16,302 bases of DNA, from assembly GCF_030530965.1 (NCBI RefSeq), contig NZ_JAUMTY010000008.1, positions 1-16,302 on the forward strand, read 5' to 3'. This stretch comes from Corynebacterium sp. GTDB taxonomy: Bacteria; Actinomycetota; Actinomycetes; Mycobacteriales; Mycobacteriaceae. The position numbers and the translations under genes are program-made. Shown piece by piece: positions 6,907 to 15,257 of this stretch; within the stretch, counting starts at the first letter, position 1; each line of letters begins with the position of its first letter. The notes under the pieces were generated by a model, which had not been told where the DNA came from, did no database searches, and saw nothing but the letters and a program-made list of their open reading frames with translations.

Positions 6907-8148
6907 ATGGGGAACGCCTTAACGCGTCTTCGGCAGCTGTATTCACGCTTCGGCCCAGCCCTCATCGGCCAGGCACTGAACTTCGTGGCCATGGTGGTGC
7001 CGGTGGTGGCCAAGCAGCCGGGAATGGTGGCGTACATGCTGTTTCCGGTGTCCCTGGGCATGATCGTGTCCCGCACGATGACGTTGAGTTACCACAGTGT
7101 GTATCTCCGCCTTCCCGACGACCGACTGTCATTTTCGACGGCTGCCTCGGGCTTTATGGCGATGGTGGGCACAGTCGCGCTGGGTGTTGTCGGCGTTGCG
7201 CTGATGTGGCTCCATCCTGCGTGGTCGGCGCGGGTGCTGTGGGCGATGCTCGCAACGGTGGCGATCACTGTGTACAACATGTACGTGGCGATCACGATCC
7301 GCGAAGACCGGATGGACGTGTATTCGCGGGTTCGTTTTCTCTACGGCGTGGTGAACATTGTGGCGACCTGCGTGGTTGTATTCCTCGTCCCCGTCCGTGA
7401 GGGCCTCATTTACGTTGCCGCGCTGAACTACGTGGTGGGCGCGGTGTTGTTGGCCCGGGCTACGAACCAGCAGGTGGGGGCAGCGATTAAGCGGGAGTGG
7501 TCGTCATTGGTGGCGTTCCCGTCGGTATTCGCGTCACCCTTGCGGTCCTACATCCGGGAACACAAAGAAGCGACAACAGGCACATTTTTCGGCGATATCG
7601 GCTTCCAAATCCAAGGAATGGTCACGCCGGTCCTGGGTTCCTACGCGAACGCATGGGCAATTGTTGTCCGTCTCTACGGTGGGTTCTTGACGCTGGCACA
7701 GCAGGTTGTCTCCCCCAGCTTTGAGGCTCCCGCGTCGAAAGCGATCCGCAACAACGATCCCGACGGTTACCGCGTGCAATTGCGCATTGCGACGATCGTG
7801 GCCGTGGTACTCGGTGTGGGGACGGCTTTGGTCCAGTATGCGGCCATTGTGTGGAATGATCGCGCGTACCTGGGGGCGGACTATCTTCCGCTGTTTGTTG
7901 CGCTCTCCCTGTACGCGACGACGGGCATGGTCTCCGCGATGCTCTCGAAGTACCCGGTTATCGTGGGCAAACAGCGAGGATACATGGTGTGGAGCGGTGC
8001 CCGCGCCGTGTTATTCATGCTGGTCCCGCTCGTTTTCCATGGTGGGCCGGTCGTGTACCTGTTCTGCGCGATTATGACGGTGAGCATTGTCGCGGTGCCA
8101 TACTTGTGTTCTCCAGTGTCGACGCAGGGACGGCACGCTCAGGTCTGA
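6907..8148 (+). CDS. MOP-superfamily flippase-like membrane protein (Wzx/polysaccharide export type)
   Basis: A 413-residue polytopic membrane protein with roughly ten to twelve hydrophobic segments spread along its length (for example about 19-35, 84-101, 112-130, 145-162, 166-182, 294-315, 328-347, 363-378, 383-402). The pattern and soluble loop composition resemble the MATE/Wzx group that flips lipid-linked sugars or lipid precursors across the membrane. I see no sequence signature that identifies the cargo. ATG 6907 has GAGG 6 bases upstream. It follows the M13 peptidase on the same strand after 87 bases holding a twin repeat, so it may have its own regulated promoter. It converges on the acyltransferase gene with a gap of only 50 bases. 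An oligosaccharide or teichuronic-type flippase would fit; assignment rests on topology and general resemblance. Confidence 0.65.
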   Translation: MGNALTRLRQLYSRFGPALIGQALNFVAMVVPVVAKQPGMVAYMLFPVSLGMIVSRTMTLSYHSVYLRLPDDRLSFSTAASGFMAMVGTVALGVVGVALMWLHPAWSARVLWAMLATVAITVYNMYVAITIREDRMDVYSRVRFLYGVVNIVATCVVVFLVPVREGLIYVAALNYVVGAVLLARATNQQVGAAIKREWSSLVAFPSVFASPLRSYIREHKEATTGTFFGDIGFQIQGMVTPVLGSYANAWAIVVRLYGGFLTLAQQVVSPSFEAPASKAIRNNDPDGYRVQLRIATIVAVVLGVGTALVQYAAIVWNDRAYLGADYLPLFVALSLYATTGMVSAMLSKYPVIVGKQRGYMVWSGARAVLFMLVPLVFHGGPVVYLFCAIMTVSIVAVPYLCSPVSTQGRHAQV

Positions 8149-8198
8149 CGGGGAGCGTACCGGGTGCGTGTGCAGGCTGAGCGCGTACCGCGTCGGTG

Positions 8199-9515
8199 CT
8201 ATACCCGCGTATATCCTGCGTCTTTCACGACGCGATCCAGCGCCTCTACCCCGGCGCGATGCACTTTCTGGGACACGAATCCGGAAATGATGACGCGATA
8301 CGTGCGGCCTTCTTCGAAACTCCCGACCAGTAAGGTCCCGAGCCCCTGTGTTCCGACGGCGATTTCTTGGGGTTCATCGGGGGCCAAACGGTTATAGGTC
8401 CACATGGTGGTGACCGACGATGGGCTGGTGGCGGATCGAATAGCCATCGGGGGAAGAGGAACCGTGCGCGGCAGCTGAAGGATTTGTTTCACTAATTGCG
8501 GCGCGGCACTCAGAGCTGCGCGCGTGACCGCGAACGGCGATTTCAAGCGTTCTTTCGTCGCGGCAATGTCGGTAGCGCGTGAACCCCCAACAGTAATCCG
8601 CGATCTCACAAGGAGATTCCCGCCGCGGTGAGCCAGGATTTTACTGTTGCGACGCAGCCCAACGATGAGCCAAAACTCGTTGGGGTCGAGATAACCGTCG
8701 CCTTCATCAAGCTGGCTGTTGAGCTCATTCCACCAATCCCACGCCAAGGGAATGGCCCGCGGTTTGTTTCCTTCTTGACCTTCCCATGTGTACGTCAAGG
8801 TGGTGGTAAGTAACTCCGTCGGAGCCGTGTCCACCGGCTGCCGGTTCATGGCCTGTTGGTCATCGTGATTATCCGACGACGCTTTTTCAGCGCTCAGAAC
8901 ATCTTTTACGCTGCGCAACGTTGCTCGCGGCCGTCTGATCAGCGTTTCCACCCACGCACCGAATTGCATGAGGAAGGTGGCGTCGCTACGGGTAAGTTTT
9001 CGCGGTGCCACCGTGGGCGTGCCGTTCACTGGTTGCCCATGACCGTCGTCGGCAAAACGCCCACACGGCCATATAGATCCCACATATGCGTACACGCTCC
9101 CTAGCCGATCCCGCATCGTGGGCCCGTCACCCCACATGTGGTGGATAGCGAACCCCCGCCACACTCCGAGTTGATACACGAAGATCTGCGTCAGCGGCCG
9201 CTCGTCCTTGGTGGCGAGGTCACGGCACATCAACGTAATGAGGCGAGCAGGGGCGGCTGGGTCATCGGAAGCAGCCGGTTGCGTTGCAGAATCCTCCAGG
9301 TTCACAAAGTGGACGTCGGTTCCCGGGAAACCTTCCGTGATCATGTCGGTAATCACACGGCGGTGGCGTTGGCATTGTGCGTCGTCGTCGCCAAATAATG
9401 GGGCGCGCCCGTCGGTGGGGATCGTGCGCAGGGACCATGTTCCGTCCCACCGCCAATCTTGGAAAAGGCTCACGAGGCGGCGGCGAAGTGTCGTTCTATC
9501 TCGGGGAATGGTCAT
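8199..9515 (-). CDS. PapA/condensation-superfamily acyltransferase-like protein
   Basis: A 438-residue soluble protein with the active-site motif HHMWGDG (His125, His126, Asp130, Gly131; DNA 9123-9143), an exact HHxxxDG. This motif defines the CoA-dependent acyltransferase superfamily that includes NRPS condensation domains, mycobacterial PapA enzymes and wax ester/diacylglycerol synthases; the second His is the general base. Other features fit: a central GLRRNSKILAHRGGNLL (about 289-305), where family members often carry a structural Arg and Asn, and a C-terminal ending resembling the final acyltransferase strand and helix. Overall length matches stand-alone PapA proteins. ATG 9515 is preceded by AAGGA 11 bases upstream. 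No transmembrane helix is seen, so it would act in the cytosol or at the inner membrane face. It is divergent from the MMPL gene, a neighbourhood seen for mycobacterial PapA enzymes. Acyl donor and acceptor are unknown. Confidence 0.75.
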   Translation of the reverse strand: MTIPRDRTTLRRRLVSLFQDWRWDGTWSLRTIPTDGRAPLFGDDDAQCQRHRRVITDMITEGFPGTDVHFVNLEDSATQPAASDDPAAPARLITLMCRDLATKDERPLTQIFVYQLGVWRGFAIHHMWGDGPTMRDRLGSVYAYVGSIWPCGRFADDGHGQPVNGTPTVAPRKLTRSDATFLMQFGAWVETLIRRPRATLRSVKDVLSAEKASSDNHDDQQAMNRQPVDTAPTELLTTTLTYTWEGQEGNKPRAIPLAWDWWNELNSQLDEGDGYLDPNEFWLIVGLRRNSKILAHRGGNLLVRSRITVGGSRATDIAATKERLKSPFAVTRAALSAAPQLVKQILQLPRTVPLPPMAIRSATSPSSVTTMWTYNRLAPDEPQEIAVGTQGLGTLLVGSFEEGRTYRVIISGFVSQKVHRAGVEALDRVVKDAGYTRV

Positions 9516-9802
9516 ATTATCCGTTTCCTTCGTTCAGCACCCTGCGGTCCGGCACCGGGCTCAACGTATGCAACTAATTTATGCGCCTGCAGTGGCTGCC
9601 CGTGACAGTGACTGCTGTGCGTTGTCCTCTCTATCTTTCCTGCCGGCTTTTTTATTGTCGACGCTGGACTCAGGCATCTTCCCTAACCATCTCCCCTAGA
9701 CTGGGAGCCACTGTTTGAAAGATAACCGTAGGCTCCGCATTCCGAGAGCTATTCGCCCGCGTTTCCCCAGCTATATCCCCCAGTTTCCCGAGGTCGGCCC
9801 GC
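9516..9802. other. Divergent promoter region between the acyltransferase and MMPL genes
   Basis: No convincing gene is present in these 287 bases. Towards the acyltransferase, the minus strand has TAAATT within CATAAATTAG, a plausible actinobacterial -10 (TAnAnT). Towards MMPL, TAGACT at 9697-9702 also fits TAnAnT; neither has a clear -35. GGAGCC (9704-9709) and GGCTCC (9731-9736) form an inverted repeat in the putative MMPL leader. A T-rich stretch after GCCGGC near 9643-9655 looks terminator-like but lacks a proper stem. Confidence 0.45.
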
Positions 9803-12103
9803 ATGAACACAACTCCACATTCCCCAGGCGGCTCTCCGCGCTCCGAGGGAGACAATGCTTCACCGGCCACCCCGGCGCGGGGTAGCTCGTCGTTAGGAAA
9901 GAACGGTACATCGCCCCGAACCGGAAAGCTCGTCGCTCTCAGCGTGATCATTATTGCGGTCTGGCTGGGCATCGCCGCTTTCGGCGGGCCACAATTCGGC
10001 AATCTCAGCAATGTTGCAACTAACGATCAGTCGTCATTTCTGCCGCAATCGTCGGAATCTGCGCAGGTCCAACAGAAGATCAAGGAGTTCGGGGATCAAG
10101 ATCGGCTCCCGGCGATCGTTGTTGTTGAGCAGTCTGACGAAAAGCCCTTGGATATCTCGGCGCTGGGTCCGGTTACTCAACAACTTCGCGATGCTGCGGG
10201 AGGAGACGACTCCGCGAGCCCATTCATTCCATCCGACGACAAAACCGCAGCTCAAATGGTTGTTCTGCTTCCGTCTGACAGCAACCCGACGGATGCGGTG
10301 GAAGACCTCACATCGACTTTGAAGTCCGATCTCCCCTCCGACGTCAAAGGGTGGGTAACGGGCCCGGCTGGCTTTACGGCTGATTTATCGGACGCTTTCA
10401 GCGGCATCGACGGGCTGCTTCTGCTCGTGACGGTGGCCGCCGTGTTGGTCATTTTGGTGGCCGTGTACCGGTCCCCCTTCCTCCCGTTCCTTGTCCTGCT
10501 CGGGTCCATGATCGCCCTCGCGGCCGCGGTCGGGGTTAACGTTGCACTGGCCTCGTCGGGGATCGTCATGATTAATGGCCAGATCCAGGGGATTCTCTTC
10601 ATTTTGGTCATCGGCGCGGCGACGGATTACGGCCTTTTATACACGGCCCGTTACAGGGAGGAATTACGCAAGCTCCCGCCTTCGGATACGCGCCTCGGGT
10701 CGGCATGGCAGGCGACGCGCGCTGCGTGGCTGGGTTCGTGGCGCCCGATTCTTGCCTCGGCGGGAACCGTGTCGGCCGGTTTGCTGTGCTTGCTGTTCTC
10801 TGACTTGGCCTCGAACTCTGGTTTGGGCCCGGTCGCGGCGGTGGGAATCGGCTGCGCCATGATCGTGTCATTGACGTTCCTACCTGCTGTTTTATTCCTT
10901 ACGGGCAGCCGTGTGTTCTGGCCTCGCGTGCCGACGCCGTCCGAGGGTGACGCTGACGCTGCGTCCCCAGTGTGGTCGTGGGTGGCGAGAACTGTGTCGC
11001 GCCGCCCGTGGCAGTTGGCGGTGGGAGTGTCGGTCGTGTTGGCCGCTGGCTGTGTAGGGGTGACGACGCTCCACGCGGATGGTGTTCCCCAAAGTGAGTT
11101 CGTGCTGGGCGACAGCCAGGCACGCAATGGCCAGGCTGTGCTGAATGAACACTTCCCGGGAGGCTCGGGCTCCCCGGCGTACGTCGTGGTTCCCGAAGAA
11201 AAGATGCCGTCTGCAGCGCGCGTTATGCAGGGAACAACGGGGGTTGAATCGGTATCAGTATCGAGTAAGGATTCGCCGTCGGGCTCGCTCCCTCTTTCCC
11301 CCGACGGGACAGTGCAGTCGGGAACAGGAGATTCCGACGCGGGTTCAGGCGAAAATCCTCGGCCTGGCCAGCCCGGTTCCCCCACCGTCGTTGATGGCGA
11401 CGTCTTGCTGTCGGCCACGTTAACGTCGCCGGTGTATTCGGATGACGCACAACACACGATCACGACATTGCGTCACGAATTGAAAGGCATGAACGCCGAG
11501 GTCGGTGGCACTACCGCAATCAACGTCGATACCAATGCGACGTCGGTACATGATCGGAAAGTGATTGTTCCAATTGTTCTGGCGTTGATCACTATTTTGC
11601 TCGCTGCGTTGTTGCGCTCGCTGCTCGCACCGCTGGTCCTGGTGCTATGCACGGTGCTGAGTTATGGCGCAGCGCTGGGTGTGGCGTCGTTGCTGTTCAC
11701 GGCCGTGGGTTTGGATCGTGCGGATCCGACGGTGCCACTGTACGGATTCATTTTCTTAGTGGCGCTAGCTATTGACTACACGATTTTCTTGATGACGCGC
11801 GTCCGCGAGGAAGCTCCCGCCGCCGGCACCCGCGAGGGTATGCGTCGTTCGCTCGTCTCCACGGGCGGGGTGATTACCAGTGCCGGGCTTGTGCTGGCGG
11901 CCACATTTGCCGCGCTCTTCGTGATCCCGATTCAGTTCCTGGTGCAGCTGGCGATCATCATTTCGTTGGGCGTGCTTATCGACACGTTTATCGTGCGGAC
12001 GTTCTTGGTGCCGTCGATCGTCGAATTAATTGGCCGACGGGTGTGGTGGCCGTCCCGCCTGTCCCGGAAGTCAGGCAGCACGACCACGGACACGTCGGCC
12101 TAA
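9803..12103 (+). CDS. MMPL-family (RND) lipid transporter
   Basis: Proton-driven exporter of the RND superfamily, MMPL branch, which moves lipids and lipoconjugates out of actinobacterial cells. The 766 residues show the duplicated RND layout: TM1 at about 43-61, an outer domain (62-202), TM2-6 (about 204-367), a charged loop, TM7 (about 404-422), a second outer domain (423-585) and TM8-12 (about 587-740). Each half carries the Asp-Tyr pair of the proton relay: Asp275-Tyr276 in GAATDYGLLYTARYREE and Asp658-Tyr659 in LAIDYTIFLMTRVREE. This is the shorter MMPL form, without the long C-terminal domain of some mycobacterial members. Residues about 485-528 form a Ser/Gly/Asp/Pro-rich insertion in the second outer domain. 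The N-terminal 40 residues are disordered-looking. ATG 9803 follows GAGG at 9 bases. The divergent PapA-like gene hints at an acylated lipid as cargo. Confidence 0.92.
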   Translation: MNTTPHSPGGSPRSEGDNASPATPARGSSSLGKNGTSPRTGKLVALSVIIIAVWLGIAAFGGPQFGNLSNVATNDQSSFLPQSSESAQVQQKIKEFGDQDRLPAIVVVEQSDEKPLDISALGPVTQQLRDAAGGDDSASPFIPSDDKTAAQMVVLLPSDSNPTDAVEDLTSTLKSDLPSDVKGWVTGPAGFTADLSDAFSGIDGLLLLVTVAAVLVILVAVYRSPFLPFLVLLGSMIALAAAVGVNVALASSGIVMINGQIQGILFILVIGAATDYGLLYTARYREELRKLPPSDTRLGSAWQATRAAWLGSWRPILASAGTVSAGLLCLLFSDLASNSGLGPVAAVGIGCAMIVSLTFLPAVLFLTGSRVFWPRVPTPSEGDADAASPVWSWVARTVSRRPWQLAVGVSVVLAAGCVGVTTLHADGVPQSEFVLGDSQARNGQAVLNEHFPGGSGSPAYVVVPEEKMPSAARVMQGTTGVESVSVSSKDSPSGSLPLSPDGTVQSGTGDSDAGSGENPRPGQPGSPTVVDGDVLLSATLTSPVYSDDAQHTITTLRHELKGMNAEVGGTTAINVDTNATSVHDRKVIVPIVLALITILLAALLRSLLAPLVLVLCTVLSYGAALGVASLLFTAVGLDRADPTVPLYGFIFLVALAIDYTIFLMTRVREEAPAAGTREGMRRSLVSTGGVITSAGLVLAATFAALFVIPIQFLVQLAIIISLGVLIDTFIVRTFLVPSIVELIGRRVWWPSRLSRKSGSTTTDTSA

Positions 12104-12118
12104 TGCACGTTCCCGATT

Positions 12119-12160
12119 CCGGCGCTGGGGCATTCCTACGTTGAGCCCCTCCAGCGCCGG
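12119..12160. terminator. Shared hairpin terminator between MMPL and PTS genes
   Basis: CCGGCGCTGG (12119-12128) pairs perfectly with CCAGCGCCGG (12151-12160), and GGC/GCC can extend the stem inside. It sits in the 74-base gap between two convergent stop codons, the expected place for a bidirectional terminator. No long T-run follows, which is common in high-GC actinobacteria. Confidence 0.8.
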
Positions 12161-12177
12161 CCTATCGATGCACCGCG

Positions 12178-14415
12178 CTATTTCTGCACCGGGTCACGAC
12201 GACCAAGCCGCACCTTCTTGACTTCGCGACCATTCTCAACGTCGCTGTCTTTGAAGCCGAAGAAGTACGTGAGCACAAACGAGACGACCAGCGACGTCAC
12301 CGAGGCTATGAGGTAACCCCAGAAGTTCGCGCCGATGCCCACTCCCGGCGGGAGGAACGACGGGAAACCAACAAGCGCGCCGGTGAATGCGTACATGGTG
12401 ACGTGGAACATGCCAGTCAGAATTCCGCCCGCTGCACCACCGATTGAAGCCATGATGAACACGCGGCCGTATTTCAGGTTGATACCGTACATGGCCGGCT
12501 CGGTAATTCCGCAGAACGCGGAGATCGCTGCCGGACCTGCAAGCTCTTTGATCTTGAGGAGTTTGGTCTTCAGGAAGATGGCGAGCACTGCACCACCCTG
12601 GGCGACCATGGTCGCGGAAATGATCGCGTTGATCGGGGAATCCCCACCGGGGCCGGACACTTGGTCTGTCACGATCGGGATAACAGCCCAGTGCAGACCG
12701 AAAATGACGAGGCACTGGTAAAAACCACCGATGATGAGACCAGAAATCGTGGGCGAGAGGTGGTAGATCCACATCAGAGTCGACGCAATGCCTTCCGAGA
12801 CAAACATGACGGCTGGGCCAAGAATCAACATGATGGCCAGCGATACGATAACGACTTCACACAGTGGGACGAAGATCATGCGCAGCACAGTCGGAATGAC
12901 CTTCTTCAGCCACGGCTCCACGACGGAGGCCAGCCACGCGGCGACGATCATCGGGAAAATAGAGTTCGTGTACGTCGCCATATGGAAAGGCAGACCGAAG
13001 AATTCGGCATTCAGCGACATGCCGAGCAGAGATTTATCCCCTGGTTTTGAGGCTATGTCCACCAACGAGGGATACGCCAAAACACCGCCAATGATCGAGA
13101 CGATGATGGGGTCTGATCCGAGTCTTCGAGCGGCGGTAAAACCGACGAAGATGGGCAGGAAGTAGAAGACAGAGTCGCCCATGGCATCAATGATGATGTA
13201 GGTCTGGGTGCTTTTATCTACCCATCCTGCCTGCACTAATAGCTCAAGGATGCCCTTCAAAATACCGGCCGCGGCCAACAGACCGATGACGGGAATCATG
13301 GACCCCGTGATCACGCCGATCAGCGAACTGAACCCCAGCTTGGCCCAGCCCCAAAGGGTGGTGGGACGTTCTTTAGGTTCGGCATCCGCTGCATCTGTCG
13401 TTTCGACGTCCCCGAGCTGCTTGGTCACAGCATCGTAAACATCTTCGACGGCAGGGCCGATAACGACTTGGTACTGGCCACCTGCTTTAACGACGTCGAT
13501 CACGCCATCGGTGTCACGGACAGCGTCATCGTTCGCTTTGGATTCGTCTTTGAGGTAGAAGCGCACGCGTGTGATGCAGTGCGTCAGCGAACTGATGTTC
13601 TCTTTGCCACCAATGTTGTTGATGACGTCCCATGCGGTGGCGTCGTAGCCGGTCAGATCGGCCGGGCGTTCGGCGGCAGCGTTCCCCTGGTCAGCATTGC
13701 CTTGACCTGCGTCGGCAGCGTCACCTTGCCCAGCGTCGGCACCCTCGCCGGAAGCTGCGGGCACGGACGCCGGTGTGGAACCCGCTGCAGCTCCCGAGGC
13801 TGCACCGGAAGCACTACTCCCTTCCGCGTTGCTCGTCGTCGATTTCTCGGAGGACTCGGCGGACTTGGGCTTTTTCAGGGTGGCAGCAGCAACGGGGTCA
13901 CCCGACGTGACGGCCTTATGTGTGACTTTGAGGTCGTCGAGCTTCTTCGCCGTGTTGGTGATCGCGACGATGACGGTGGTGTCTTTACCCGCCGATTTAA
14001 TGACGTCGACGTCCATGATGCCGACTTTGTCCCCGGCGTGGAGCTGGTCGCCTCGGGAGATCGTCATGTCGAAGGGTTCACCTTTGAGCTCGACGGTGTC
14101 GATCCCTAGGTGGACCAGGACTTCAAGCCCGTTTTCGGTTTTGAGCGCGAATGCGTGGCCGGTTTTGGCGACCATCATGACTTTCCCCGATACGGGCGCT
14201 AGGATCTTCCCGCTCTTCGGCTTGGAAATTCCTAGTCCGTCTCCGACGACTTTTTCGGAGAACATGGGATCGGGGACGTCTTCAATGGGAATGACTCGTC
14301 CGGACACGGGAGCAACGATTTCAACGACATTGTCTTTCCCCGTCGCGCTTTTGTGCGGCACGGTCTGCGATGTCGTGACGTCCTCGGAGGGGCGCTCGGA
14401 AGGAGTATCTGTCAT
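12178..14415 (-). CDS. PTS permease, beta-glucoside/sucrose family, fused IIA-IIB-IIC
   Basis: Phosphoenolpyruvate-dependent sugar uptake and phosphorylation protein of 745 residues. The IIA-Glc-like domain is first (about 31-170): NGLEVLVHLGIDTVELKG gives the phosphorylated His102, and TGHAFAL gives the supporting His87. A flexible Ala/Ser/Gly linker (about 182-250) contains repeats of the type DAGQG. The IIB domain (about 256-335) carries the phosphocysteine in SLTHCITRVRFYLKD (Cys280). The IIC domain (about 355-720) has GSMIPVIGLLAAAGILKGIL and the conserved GITEPAMYG at 636-644. IIC and IIB look like the beta-glucoside/sucrose/trehalose group, whose well-known members such as BglF are ordered B-C-A. 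ATG 14415 is chosen because AGGAAG lies 7 bases upstream; a longer in-frame start at 14499 has weaker support. No regulator or glycosidase is visible, so the exact sugar is unknown. Confidence 0.9.
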   Translation of the reverse strand: MTDTPSERPSEDVTTSQTVPHKSATGKDNVVEIVAPVSGRVIPIEDVPDPMFSEKVVGDGLGISKPKSGKILAPVSGKVMMVAKTGHAFALKTENGLEVLVHLGIDTVELKGEPFDMTISRGDQLHAGDKVGIMDVDVIKSAGKDTTVIVAITNTAKKLDDLKVTHKAVTSGDPVAAATLKKPKSAESSEKSTTSNAEGSSASGAASGAAAGSTPASVPAASGEGADAGQGDAADAGQGNADQGNAAAERPADLTGYDATAWDVINNIGGKENISSLTHCITRVRFYLKDESKANDDAVRDTDGVIDVVKAGGQYQVVIGPAVEDVYDAVTKQLGDVETTDAADAEPKERPTTLWGWAKLGFSSLIGVITGSMIPVIGLLAAAGILKGILELLVQAGWVDKSTQTYIIIDAMGDSVFYFLPIFVGFTAARRLGSDPIIVSIIGGVLAYPSLVDIASKPGDKSLLGMSLNAEFFGLPFHMATYTNSIFPMIVAAWLASVVEPWLKKVIPTVLRMIFVPLCEVVIVSLAIMLILGPAVMFVSEGIASTLMWIYHLSPTISGLIIGGFYQCLVIFGLHWAVIPIVTDQVSGPGGDSPINAIISATMVAQGGAVLAIFLKTKLLKIKELAGPAAISAFCGITEPAMYGINLKYGRVFIMASIGGAAGGILTGMFHVTMYAFTGALVGFPSFLPPGVGIGANFWGYLIASVTSLVVSFVLTYFFGFKDSDVENGREVKKVRLGRRDPVQK

Positions 14416-14626
14416 GTGTCTACTTCCTGAATAAGTGAGCCTTCTTAGACTTGTCTCTGCCAGCTTACCCATAGACAACGTGGCACTATGACCTCGCATC
14501 CGGTCTTGGGACGGAGACGGTGCGGACTCGGTTCAGCATCGGTGCTGCATCGATCGCGCGAGCACGGTGAGGTAAGCACAACAATGTGCCGTTGTCACGC
14601 ACTCTGGCGGTGCCCATCAGCGCGCA
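14416..14626. other. Leader and promoter region of the PTS gene
   Basis: About 210 bases with no supported gene lie between the YdcF-like stop and the PTS start. They hold the palindrome GCACA-ACAA-TGTGC (14576-14589), the inverted repeat AGCA-TCGG-TGCT in CAGCATCGGTGCTG, and AGAC-AA-GTCT near the PTS start. No clear -10/-35 pair or bglG-type antiterminator hairpin was recognised. Confidence 0.4.
14423..14428 (-). promoter_or_regulatory. Ribosome binding site that fixes the PTS start
   Basis: The minus strand reads AGGAAG 7 bases before ATG 14415. It falls inside the longer frame from 14499, so it favours the shorter protein beginning MTDTPSERP. Confidence 0.75.
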
Positions 14627-15208
14627 TTAGCACCCTCGTTGGACAAGTACTTTCGCGACGCCCCCGGTTTGGTATGCCCACTCCCATATTGTGTCTTTCC
14701 AGCTCAGAGGGGTTTTATGATACCCGACGTTAAGATCGCCGTTGTAGCATCGTCCGATGATCATCCGGGCGCGGGCGACGTGATATTTTCCGGTCGCGTA
14801 CACCATGATGTGTGACCACCCGTGCTCCTCGGCGAGCTGTTCGATGGCCTGCGCTTCGCCCCGCGTCGTACTCGGGTCGGGGTGAATGCAGTACACAGCG
14901 GCGCCAGGTTCGGGCGCACAGATCCGCGCGCCGAGGTCAGGTTTTTCAGTGTAGGGGTCTGAAATAACGAGGTTCGTGGTGTAGTTGTGCGCTAGATTTC
15001 GTGTTGTTTCATAAGTATCGACGCCACCGTGGGGGCCGCCGAGTTGCACAATAGCGTCGACGTGGGCGGGCTGTTTATCGACGTGGGGGAACCATAAAAA
15101 GCGCGATGCGAAAACGCACCATGCGACGACGACGATCGCGGCAATCACCGCGAAAGCGCGGCGTACGGGGTGGTGCCGTCGTATGTGAGAGCGGTGAGAC
15201 GGGCGCAT
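14627..15208 (-). CDS. YdcF-like (DUF218) membrane-anchored protein
   Basis: A 193-residue protein with a basic N-terminus, one membrane segment (about 18-38) and a soluble DUF218/YdcF-type domain predicted outside the cell. Family marks are HVDAIVQLGG (49-58), DPSTTRGEAQ (111-120) and YHVARARMI (142-150), which line the conserved pocket in this fold. Relatives such as SanA and YdcF in Escherichia coli are linked to envelope integrity, and others sit in surface-polysaccharide loci; the biochemical activity is unsettled. ATG 15208 has GAGG 4 bases upstream. It lies 49 bases after the tyrosine phosphatase gene on the same strand and probably shares its transcript, which suggests an envelope or polysaccharide role. 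The protein ends in Cys after a short tail. The family call is good; function is unknown. Confidence 0.82.
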   Translation of the reverse strand: MRPSHRSHIRRHHPVRRAFAVIAAIVVVAWCVFASRFLWFPHVDKQPAHVDAIVQLGGPHGGVDTYETTRNLAHNYTTNLVISDPYTEKPDLGARICAPEPGAAVYCIHPDPSTTRGEAQAIEQLAEEHGWSHIMVYATGKYHVARARMIIGRCYNGDLNVGYHKTPLSWKDTIWEWAYQTGGVAKVLVQRGC

Positions 15209-15257
15209 TCAACCTCGGCTTGGTGTTTGGGGCGGGCGTGAAACAACGGGCGTAAAA

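Noticed and set aside
8149..8198. Terminator sought between the convergent flippase and acyltransferase genes
   Set aside because: Only direct repeats of GCGTACCG were seen; no convincing hairpin.
9640..9655. GCCGGC followed by a T-run, terminator-like on the plus strand
   Set aside because: No stem of useful length precedes the T-run and no plus-strand gene lies upstream to terminate.
9670..10011. Minus-strand frame between the acyltransferase and MMPL genes
   Set aside because: Overlaps the MMPL start and N-terminal coding region on the opposite strand; no family resemblance.
10651..11463. Minus-strand frame of 270 codons opposite the MMPL gene
   Set aside because: Antisense shadow with no recognisable domain; the MMPL frame is continuous and conserved through this part.
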